Made by a program: the position numbers and the translations under genes
Notes under the pieces: model-generated
The model's input: the letters and a program-made list of their open reading frames with translations, nothing else
Databases searched by the model: none
What the model was told of the DNA's origin: nothing
Shown here: in pieces, positions 1-5,285 of the stretch
Layout of the letters: each line of letters begins with the position of its first letter
Position numbering within the stretch: position 1 is the first letter of the stretch
From: Acidobacteriota bacterium
GTDB taxonomy: Bacteria; Acidobacteriota; Thermoanaerobaculia; Multivoradales; JAHEKO01
NCBI GenBank assembly: GCA_030610025.1
Contig: JAUWSP010000219.1
Location: 1 to 5,502, forward strand
Length of the DNA stretch: 5,502 bases
Direction: 5' to 3'

Positions 1-64
1 CTGCGCTCGACTCGGCACTCCTTGTCGAACCACCCGAACGAACCTCTCGGAACCGACGGTGCCA

Positions 65-141
65 GATCGGCCAAGGGGTCTCCTGAGTCGGAGGGGCATG
101 GTCGGGTGAGGCCGCAGACTCAGGAGACCCCTTGGTCGATC
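65..141. repeat. Long inverted repeat, 25-bp arms, 27-nt spacer
   Basis: The arms are 65-89 and 117-141. The inner 19 bp (71-89 against 117-135) are perfectly complementary, with the left arm reading CCAAGGGGTCTCCTGAGTC. One G-T pair (70/136) follows, then five more perfect pairs (65-69 with 137-141). The spacer is 90-116. As plus-strand RNA the stem would be continuous through a G-U wobble; on the minus strand that position is a C-A mismatch. No T-run follows either arm, so it is not a normal intrinsic terminator. It lies about 100 bp past the end of the minus-strand glycosyltransferase gene. Possible roles are an intergenic REP-like or miniature mobile element, a 3'-end processing or stabilising hairpin, or a structured RNA. 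The repeat is certain; its role is not. Confidence 0.85.
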
Positions 142-177
142 CCATGCACCCGGATACCCATCCAGGGTTCGGCCTGG

Positions 178-207
178 GGACCTCCAGGACCTCAGGGACC
201 ACCCGGA
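178..207. repeat. Degenerate 9-bp tandem repeat
   Basis: Three consecutive 9-base units begin with GGACC: GGACCTCCA (178-186), GGACCTCAG (187-195) and GGACCACCC (196-204). A fourth GGA follows at 205-207. Read in the open plus frame it would give a collagen-like Gly-Pro-Pro pattern, but that frame does not look like a real gene. It lies between the long inverted repeat and the glycosyltransferase stop codon and may be simple slippage-derived sequence. Confidence 0.5.
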
Positions 208-244
208 CGGATCTCCCCGTGAGAGAGATCAGGATCAGTCGGGC

Positions 245-2278
245 CTAGAGAGGGTCCTGGACCGAAACCAGGATCCTCTCCACTTCGACGTCCAGATTCT
301 GCCCCTGGATGGCGATGGCGCCCGAGGGTGGGGTGGAGAAGCGATCGGGGGCAGAGAGAATCAACCTGCGGCCGAGGAAGACCTGGAACCCAAGGTGGTC
401 GTACAGCAGGTTGAGACGATAGAGCTTCCCAATGCGGAGCCTGGTCGGTCTGGATTCCCGGTGGATGACCTCAGCGTTGTCTGTCTGCACCAGAGTCATG
501 GTTCCCTTGCGGGGACTGAGGACGACGGATGCATGGGTGGCAGCGTCCTGCCGCCAGGCCTGGACGGTGATCTTCTGCGCACTACCGCTGCCACGCAGGT
601 GGCGCATTCTCAGCCAGATCGTTACCTGCGCAGCCGTTTCGGTGGGCAGCAGTGAGGGAGCGATGGCGGAGAGTCGACCATCGACGGCCCTTCCTCGGAG
701 CCCTGCGGGGTTCAGGTCCCATCTTCCCACTTCGAACTGCCAATCCTCGGGTAGCGAGAGGTTGGCCGAGCTTCGTTCCAGGAAGTCGGTTGCAAAGATC
801 TTCGTCCAGCCAGACTCCTTGGGTCCGTCTCGGTCTCTCAAGCGAGCGACGAACCACTCCCCATCGTCGTACGCGAGAGAGTGCGCGGTCTTCAGATACC
901 GGGAGACCTTCTCGCCTTCGGGAGTCTGCAGATCACTCCAACGTCCCATCATGGAAGAAGCACCGCTTGCGAGGAGTCTCTGGACCGATCCCTGGGTCTC
1001 GGAGGCGCAGCTACGGCCCCACCCCCTTCGGCGAGCCAGGTAGAGCCAGGTCGGGTTCGTGGCGTTGCAGGACACGACGATCTCTGAGGGAGAGGTGTTC
1101 TCTTCCAGGATCTGGGCTGCCATGAGGTCCTGGCGGGCCGGATATCCACGGACTCCGAGTCCAGCCTCTTCCTCTAGATAGCCGGCATAACGGTAGAGAC
1201 CGAGGGTAACGATGGCGACAGCACAGAGAGAGAGCAAGAGCCGGTTTGCTTCCATTCTGCGATCGAAGAGCTTGCCCAGGAATCCGGCGGCTGGCAACAG
1301 CAGTGGCAGGCTGTAGTACTCGTGGTCGTAGGCCCCCTGATTGGCGATGAGCAGGACGATGACGACTGCCAGGAACCAGACATCCAGCAGACGCTCCCGC
1401 CGAGACCGTCGCGGCAGGAAAAAGGCCACGATCAGCAGAACGAACCCGACCCAGGTAACGAGCCGACCGGCGATGAAACCGAACACCAGCCGGCTGTAGA
1501 ACTCCGGCGACATCAGCAGAGGCCAGTTTCCCCACTTGTCGCTGCCGGCCGTCGTCAGGATATTGAAACTGGCCCCATAGGTTGTCCCGAGATCGTGGGC
1601 GTGCCAATACCAGAGGCCCACGGGGATTGCCACGAGGAGGGCGTGAAGCCAGATCTTCCATTGCAGTAGTACCCGCGACCCATAGCGCCGCCAGCCGAGC
1701 CAGAGCAGGGGAAGGCCGAGATAGAGGTTGGTGAGCTTCAGCAGGCAGGCCAGGGCGACCGCGCCGGCCGAAAGCAGGTAGTAGCCCCAGGAATCTTCTT
1801 CGCTCCAGCGCAGAAACCAGTAGATGCCCGCTGCGCTGGCCGCCAGCATCCAGGACTCGGGCATGATGGCGCGGCCGAAATAGAGGCTCAAGGGCAGCAG
1901 GGCCAGGAAGAAAGCGGCCCAGAGGCCGGCTACCTCGCTGATGACTCTCCGGACGATCAGATACAGGAACCCAATCGCCATGAGAGAGCCAGCGACAGCC
2001 AACAACCGGGCTAGCCATTCCGCCTCACCCACGGCTGCATAGCCGAGCGAAGTGACCCAGGGATAGAGTGGAAACTCCATCTCGACGTAGCCCGGAACAG
2101 CCCAGTCGATCTGGGGAGAGAGAAGCCGGTGTCCGTTCTCGTAGAAGTTGCGGGCGACGCTTGCGGTGTCGCATTGGCGCCACGCATGGCGGCCCACGGG
2201 CCTGGAATCGAGATGGATCAGGCGTGGCAGCAGAGCCAGAACCAGGATTCCCAGCAACAAACGATGTCTCTGAATCAC
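245..2278 (-). CDS. GT-C glycosyltransferase, family 39/PMT_2-like, with C-terminal beta-sandwich-like domain
   Basis: A membrane enzyme predicted to move a sugar from a polyprenyl-phosphate donor to an acceptor on the periplasmic side. Residue numbers count from the upstream GTG at 2302. A membrane helix (about 14-31) is followed by a periplasmic loop with HAWRQCDTASVARNFYENG, whose Asp45 is the candidate catalytic acid, and EMEFPLYPW near 74-82. About nine more hydrophobic segments run to residue 370, with FGRAIMPES (142-150) and HEYYSLPLLLP (327-337). A soluble part follows, and residues from about 501 to 685 look like a LamG/concanavalin-like sandwich. I prefer the GTG at 2278 (677 aa) because GAGGG lies at 2283-2287, four bases upstream; the GTG at 2302 (685 aa) has no visible Shine-Dalgarno. 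The gene stands alone, divergent from the next one. Donor and acceptor cannot be told from sequence; lipid, polysaccharide or protein are all possible. Confidence 0.85.
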   Translation of the reverse strand: MIQRHRLLLGILVLALLPRLIHLDSRPVGRHAWRQCDTASVARNFYENGHRLLSPQIDWAVPGYVEMEFPLYPWVTSLGYAAVGEAEWLARLLAVAGSLMAIGFLYLIVRRVISEVAGLWAAFFLALLPLSLYFGRAIMPESWMLAASAAGIYWFLRWSEEDSWGYYLLSAGAVALACLLKLTNLYLGLPLLWLGWRRYGSRVLLQWKIWLHALLVAIPVGLWYWHAHDLGTTYGASFNILTTAGSDKWGNWPLLMSPEFYSRLVFGFIAGRLVTWVGFVLLIVAFFLPRRSRRERLLDVWFLAVVIVLLIANQGAYDHEYYSLPLLLPAAGFLGKLFDRRMEANRLLLSLCAVAIVTLGLYRYAGYLEEEAGLGVRGYPARQDLMAAQILEENTSPSEIVVSCNATNPTWLYLARRRGWGRSCASETQGSVQRLLASGASSMMGRWSDLQTPEGEKVSRYLKTAHSLAYDDGEWFVARLRDRDGPKESGWTKIFATDFLERSSANLSLPEDWQFEVGRWDLNPAGLRGRAVDGRLSAIAPSLLPTETAAQVTIWLRMRHLRGSGSAQKITVQAWRQDAATHASVVLSPRKGTMTLVQTDNAEVIHRESRPTRLRIGKLYRLNLLYDHLGFQVFLGRRLILSAPDRFSTPPSGAIAIQGQNLDVEVERILVSVQDPL
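248..280 (-). other. Hairpin at the 3' end of the glycosyltransferase gene
   Basis: A 13-bp inverted repeat (248-260 against 268-280, 7-base loop) sits inside the last codons, immediately before the TAG stop. One position is G-T on the plus strand, which is A-C in the minus-strand transcript. No U-run follows on the minus strand, so it is not a canonical intrinsic terminator. It might block 3' exonucleases or help factor-dependent termination, or be a by-product of codon choice. Confidence 0.45.
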
Positions 2279-2437
2279 GCTTCCCTCAAATCGTCGATTC
2301 ACCGGGCAGGGCTGGGTACCCTGGAAGGCTCTATGTTAGTCCACAGTTACCGACTCCACTGGCTTCGGAGCCCTGTAGGGGTAGACTCGGTGTCGCAAAT
2401 GTTAAACTCAGGGCAAGAACAAGGCGGAGGTGTAGCT
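2279..2437. promoter_or_regulatory. Divergent intergenic region, promoters not resolved
   Basis: This stretch separates the minus-strand glycosyltransferase (start GTG at 2278) from the plus-strand small secreted protein (ATG at 2438), so by position it should carry promoters for both. I find only isolated -10-like strings, such as TATGTT at 2332-2337 and TAGACT at 2382-2387. None has a convincing -35 partner at 16-18 bases. The plus-strand gene has a strong Shine-Dalgarno GGAGG at 2426-2430, seven bases before its ATG. Confidence 0.4.
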
Positions 2438-3004
2438 ATGCAGACAATGAAACGTACCGTGATCGCCTTTACTGTGCTTGCTGCTTTGGTAGTTATGCCA
2501 GCGGTGGCCAACATCTTCACCGTGCATCTGACCAACGGTGCGACCTTCGAGACTCGCTATCAGCCCAAGCTCGTCGCAGAAGATTCCAGCAAGGTGGTGT
2601 TCGTCACCGACGTGGGCAACCGAATCTATGTCCACGTGGACGACATCAGCGAAATAACACACTCCTCCGATGTCCGGGGTTTTGGAACGATGATCAACAC
2701 CACGACCATCGCTCTGGGGTGGGCGCCGAACGACAATCCCGTGCCAGGCGAGGCGGATCCCAGAGCTGACATGCTGAACTATCTGCGGGACCAGCAGAGG
2801 GCTCGGCCGGACTACTCCGTGGATCAGTTCGTCTCGACTGAAGAAGCTGGGATCGGTGGCGGCCTGCCGGCCTGGGATCTGGCTCCCGGAACGCTTGGCG
2901 GCGGTCAGACGAATGTGATCGTGCCGCCACGGGCTCCCGCTCCGGCACCTTCCGAGGGTGGTGGCGGACCGGGCGGTGGTGGACCGGGCGGTCCCGATCA
3001 GTAG
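2438..3004 (+). CDS. Small exported protein of unknown function with Pro/Gly-rich tail
   Basis: This 188-residue protein starts at the ATG at 2438, chosen for GGAGG seven bases upstream and for the signal peptide that follows directly. The same frame is open further upstream, but only by running antisense into the glycosyltransferase. Residues 1-24 form a typical signal peptide: MKR, a hydrophobic core and a PAVA end, with likely cleavage before Asn25. Residues about 26-75 alternate in a way that suggests a small beta-barrel: FTVHLTNGATFETRY, then VVFVTDVGNRIYVHVDDISEI. Then come GFGTMINTTTIALGWAPND, a charged helix-like stretch (about 107-122), and a Pro/Ala then Gly-rich tail ending GGGGPGGGGPGGPDQ. 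There are no cysteines, lipobox, catalytic motif or later membrane helix, so a soluble periplasmic or surface location is likely. It is closed off by its own terminator and has no obvious link to either neighbour. I do not recognise the function. Confidence 0.8.
   Translation: MQTMKRTVIAFTVLAALVVMPAVANIFTVHLTNGATFETRYQPKLVAEDSSKVVFVTDVGNRIYVHVDDISEITHSSDVRGFGTMINTTTIALGWAPNDNPVPGEADPRADMLNYLRDQQRARPDYSVDQFVSTEEAGIGGGLPAWDLAPGTLGGGQTNVIVPPRAPAPAPSEGGGGPGGGGPGGPDQ
2966..2992 (+). repeat. In-frame direct repeat coding the Gly-rich tail
   Basis: GGACCGGGCGGT occurs at 2966-2977 and again at 2981-2992, a 15-base period within the gene's 3' end. It encodes the GPGG-G-GPGG portion of the C-terminal tail. 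Such repeats expand and contract by slippage, so the tail length may vary between strains. Confidence 0.65.
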
Positions 3005-3028
3005 GCCCACAAACAAGGGTTTCTTTTT

Positions 3029-3064
3029 GGCCGCAGGCGGGTAGAATGCCCCCTGCGGTCTTTT
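3029..3064 (+). terminator. Intrinsic terminator after the small secreted protein gene
   Basis: A GC-rich stem pairs GGCCGCAGG (3029-3037) with CCTGCGGTC (3052-3060), nine pairs including one G-U. It extends through a bulged C into GGG/CCC (3039-3041 with 3049-3051), closing a 7-base loop. TTTTA follows at 3061-3065. It lies 25 bases after the TAG stop and separates this transcript from the cobalamin riboswitch leader. Confidence 0.8.
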
Positions 3065-3101
3065 ACGTTGCGCGACAGCGTTTCTTTGACAACTCAGGCG
3101 T

Positions 3102-3332
3102 CGTGGTGACCCTTGGGCTCGGTGTGTCAGCCGGGCTTGGGGTCCCGAGGGAAGTCGGTGAGAAGCCGGCGCGGCCCCCGCCACTGTAACCGGGGACAAA
3201 ACCGGGAAGCCACTGCACGGAGATTTCGATCCGCCGCCGTCGGTCGTCGCGAGACGATTGAAGGCGATGGGTCTGCCGTGTGGGAAGGCCCGGGAGTAGC
3301 GTGATCCGGAAGCCAGGAGACCTGCCACTACG
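3102..3332 (+). ncRNA. Cobalamin (B12) riboswitch aptamer
   Basis: An RNA sensor for adenosylcobalamin or a related cobalamin that controls the downstream btuB-btuF genes. Hallmarks appear in the right order: GGGAA (3149-3153), GGTGAGAAGCCGG (3157-3169), GCCCCCGCCACTGTAACC (about 3174-3191), GCCACTG (3209-3215), GGGAAGG (3282-3288) and the B12 box AGCCAGGAGACCTGCC (3311-3326). The closing helix P1 can form between CGTGGTG (3102-3108) and CACTACG (3326-3332). A peripheral arm closes with CACGG/CCGTG (3216-3220 with 3276-3280) and contains a GCGA tetraloop hairpin (3240-3261). In this class ligand binding normally represses expression. The match is unambiguous; the exact outer limits are approximate. 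Confidence 0.95.
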
Positions 3333-3422
3333 CCGACGTTCTGCTTTCAGCAAGGCCCAGTCGAGTCTGGGCCGGCTGGTGTTCCCCCGGGGTGAGGGGA
3401 CGACGGCGCATCATGCCTCCGT

Positions 3423-3449
3423 CGCCCTGCCCTCTCGAGGGGCAGGGCG
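3423..3449 (+). other. Strong GC hairpin upstream of the btuB ribosome-binding site
   Basis: A perfect 10-bp stem (CGCCCTGCCC with GGGCAGGGCG) with loop TCTCGAG, ending nine bases before the btuB Shine-Dalgarno. It is followed by TCTTGCATT, only weakly U-rich, so it is at best a poor intrinsic terminator. It more likely forms the inner part of the ribosome-site-masking structure. Confidence 0.75.
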
Positions 3450-3458
3450 TCTTGCATT

Positions 3459-3463
3459 GGAGG
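3459..3463 (+). promoter_or_regulatory. Shine-Dalgarno of btuB, decides between two adjacent ATGs
   Basis: GGAGG lies four bases before the ATG at 3468 and seven bases before the ATG at 3471. The other strong site in the window, at 2426-2430, also has seven-base spacing, so the second ATG is the more likely start. The two differ by a single Met. Confidence 0.75.
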
Positions 3464-3470
3464 ATGCATG

Positions 3471-5285
3471 ATGCGGAACTTACTCGTGCTGATCGGAATC
3501 CTCGGGGGTGTGGTTCCGGTCGTTGCGCAGGCCCCACAACCACAACAGACTCTCTTCGAAGAGGCGATCGTCGTGACCGCCTCGCTGGACGGTGAGCAGG
3601 AGAACGATCTGCCGGCGGCGGTGAGTGTCATCGAAGCGGCGGAGATCGAGGCCCGACAGACCACCGGAGTGGCCGACTTGCTGGCCACGCTACCCTCGAT
3701 GACCGTTGTGCAATCAGGCTCGCCTGGCCAGGTGACCTCATTGTTCACTCGCGGCACCAACTCCGATCAAACGCTCGTGCTGTGGAACGGAGTCGAGTTG
3801 AACGATCCCTATTTCGGTGGCTTCAATTGGGCCTTCATGCCGACCGAAGGCGTAGGGCGTGTCGAAGCGGTGCGTGGGCCGTTCAGTTCCTTGTATGGCG
3901 GCGATGCCGTGGGCGGCGTGGTGCAGATCCTCTCGGCACCACAGGAGGGAGCCGATTTTCAGCTGGAAGGAGGGGAGAACGGCTACGCGCGCGGTCAGAT
4001 CAGCGCCTCGACGAGTCTCGGAGCGACGCGTGTCGAGGTGGCGGGGCACCTTCGACGTGGGGACGGTCAGGTAGACAACGACTTCTTCGATGGCGAGGCC
4101 TTGATGGCCAGGGCCGAGTGGGAGATGCAGCCCGGGATGAGTCTTGGCCTTCTGGTGCGAGCCGCTGATACCGACACGGGGATCCCGTTCAGCGGCGGAG
4201 CCCCGTCTCCCGAGCGAAAAATCTCCTGGCAGGAGAGACTGGTGGCGGTACCTTTTCGGGCCGATCTGGGAAGTTGGCAGGTTCAAGCCCAGGTGTCGGG
4301 TTTGACCTACGACAACCAGTTTCGTGATCCAGAGGACCCCTATGGTTTCACCGCTGCTGATACCGACTCGAAATCGTTGCGAGCGCGTGCCGTGGCGTCG
4401 TATCGCCTCGAGGAGGGCTCATGGCTCGCTGTGGGTAGTGAATGGGACCGGGCCGAGGTCAGCGATGCGTCGACCTTTGGTACCAATCTGGACGGCGAGA
4501 ACCAGAGGACGGTCGCCCTGTTTGGCGAGGTCTTCTACAGGATTGGCAGGGTGATCCTGGATGGCGGGGTTCGGCAAGACGACAACGATGTTTTTGGCTC
4601 GAAGACCAGCCCCCGGCTCGGCGTGCAGGTAGAGGTGACCGATAGCACCCGTCTGCGAGCGTCGTGGGGTCAGGCGTTCAGCCCGCCCTCCATTGGAGAG
4701 CTCTACTTCCCAGTCAGTGGCAACCCGGAGCTCGAGCCTGAAACCAGCGAAAGCCTCGAGGTGGGACTCGAGCAGAGATTCGGTGGCTGGATTCTGGGCC
4801 TGACCGGTTTTCAGAACGATCTGTCCAACCTCATCGAGTTCGACTTCGCGTCCTACCAGAACTTCAACGTCGGTCGTGCCCGAACCCAGGGCGTCGAGTT
4901 GGAGGCCGGCTTCCTGAAAGGTCACTGGCGACTGCGATGGAACGGGACCTACCTGGAGACCGAGGACCTGGATACCGGGCAGGTGCTGCTGCGCCGCCCC
5001 GGGGAAAGCTCCAATCTGGTGGTGGCCTACGCTCCCAAGAACTGGTCCACTAGCTTGACCGGGCTTTACGTCGGGGACCGGGAAGATGTCGATCCGATCA
5101 CCTTTGACCGCACAACCAACGAGGCTTACTTTCGACTCGATGTGGCGGCCCGGTGGAGGCCTGGCACCCGACTGGCTCCCTACGCGCGAATCGAAAACCT
5201 GCTGGGAGAGGAGTACCAACCGGCCCTCGGATTCCCAGCGCCCGGGCGAACCCTCGTGGTAGGAGTGGCTACGAGCTTTCGATGA
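3471..5285 (+). CDS. btuB: TonB-dependent outer-membrane cobalamin receptor BtuB
   Basis: A 22-strand barrel receptor that imports vitamin B12 across the outer membrane using TonB-ExbB-ExbD energy. With numbering from the ATG at 3468 (605 aa; 604 from 3471), residues 1-20 are a signal peptide ending VVA. A TonB box EEAIVVTA lies at about 31-38 and a plug domain at about 45-155. The plug holds GQVTSLFTRGTNSDQTLVLWNGVELN and GRVEAVRGPFSSLYGGDAVGGVVQI. Both closely follow the E. coli BtuB plug as I recall it (GQLSSIFIRGTN, YIRGPRSAVYGSDAIGGVV). Barrel segments also match, for example SWGQAFSPPSIGELYFPVSGNPELEPETSE, FQNDLSNLIEFD and GRARTQGVELEA. The length is close to E. coli BtuB (614 aa). The cobalamin riboswitch upstream and btuF downstream support B12 as substrate. 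One oddity is the C-terminus, ...TSFR, with Arg after the usual terminal Phe. Confidence 0.95.
   Translation: MRNLLVLIGILGGVVPVVAQAPQPQQTLFEEAIVVTASLDGEQENDLPAAVSVIEAAEIEARQTTGVADLLATLPSMTVVQSGSPGQVTSLFTRGTNSDQTLVLWNGVELNDPYFGGFNWAFMPTEGVGRVEAVRGPFSSLYGGDAVGGVVQILSAPQEGADFQLEGGENGYARGQISASTSLGATRVEVAGHLRRGDGQVDNDFFDGEALMARAEWEMQPGMSLGLLVRAADTDTGIPFSGGAPSPERKISWQERLVAVPFRADLGSWQVQAQVSGLTYDNQFRDPEDPYGFTAADTDSKSLRARAVASYRLEEGSWLAVGSEWDRAEVSDASTFGTNLDGENQRTVALFGEVFYRIGRVILDGGVRQDDNDVFGSKTSPRLGVQVEVTDSTRLRASWGQAFSPPSIGELYFPVSGNPELEPETSESLEVGLEQRFGGWILGLTGFQNDLSNLIEFDFASYQNFNVGRARTQGVELEAGFLKGHWRLRWNGTYLETEDLDTGQVLLRRPGESSNLVVAYAPKNWSTSLTGLYVGDREDVDPITFDRTTNEAYFRLDVAARWRPGTRLAPYARIENLLGEEYQPALGFPAPGRTLVVGVATSFR

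Larger units (their letters stand above)
3333..3475 (+). promoter_or_regulatory. Riboswitch expression platform with Shine-Dalgarno and start-codon sequestration
   Basis: Between the B12 box and btuB lie several competing helices. Hairpin A pairs 3354-3360 with 3367-3373. Hairpin B pairs CGACGG (3401-3406) with CCGTCG (3419-3424). Hairpin C is a strong 10-bp stem (3423-3432 with 3440-3449). In addition, CGCATCATGC (3407-3416) is a perfect complement of GCATGATGCG (3466-3475), which holds both candidate ATG codons, and CTCC (3417-3420) can pair with GGAG (3459-3462). That long-range helix would enclose hairpin C and hide the ribosome site. It is partly exclusive with hairpin B, giving a plausible on/off switch. 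Hairpin C lacks a real U-run (TCTTGCATT follows), so translational control is favoured over termination. The pairings are seen; the switching is inferred. Confidence 0.7.

Noticed and set aside
1..86. Other possible gene ends or starts at the left edge: a plus frame stopping at 84-86, and a minus-strand GTG at 31-33 leading off the window
   Set aside because: Fewer than 30 codons are visible in each case, with no recognisable motif and no convincing ribosome site, so neither can be supported.
1..222. Plus-strand frame open from the window edge to TGA at 220-222, ending in a collagen-like Gly-Pro-Pro pattern
   Set aside because: It runs straight through both arms of the inverted repeat, has no recognisable domain, and the collagen-like part is just the 9-bp tandem repeat. 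It could be the tail of a gene starting off the left edge, but nothing supports that.
1011..2018. 335-codon minus-strand open frame within the glycosyltransferase
   Set aside because: It is a same-strand out-of-frame shadow, rich in Arg, Pro and Gly, with no domain; the GT39 frame explains the region.
2129..2437. Upstream extension of the small secreted protein frame
   Set aside because: It lies antisense to the glycosyltransferase start, and the ATG at 2438 has a strong Shine-Dalgarno and an immediate signal peptide.
3086..3091. Perfect TTGACA as a -35 element
   Set aside because: A -10 at normal spacing would fall at about 3109-3114 (ACCCTT, a poor match), and transcription would start inside the aptamer and lose the P1 strand. 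The true leader promoter must be further upstream.
2408..3328. 306-codon minus-strand open frame across the small gene, terminator and riboswitch
   Set aside because: It would cover a terminator and a highly conserved plus-strand riboswitch, and its translation has no recognisable feature. It is a GC-rich shadow.
3423..3449. Hairpin as a classic intrinsic terminator for riboswitch control
   Set aside because: The stem is strong, but the following TCTTGCATT is not a proper U-run, and masking of the ribosome site explains the sequence better.
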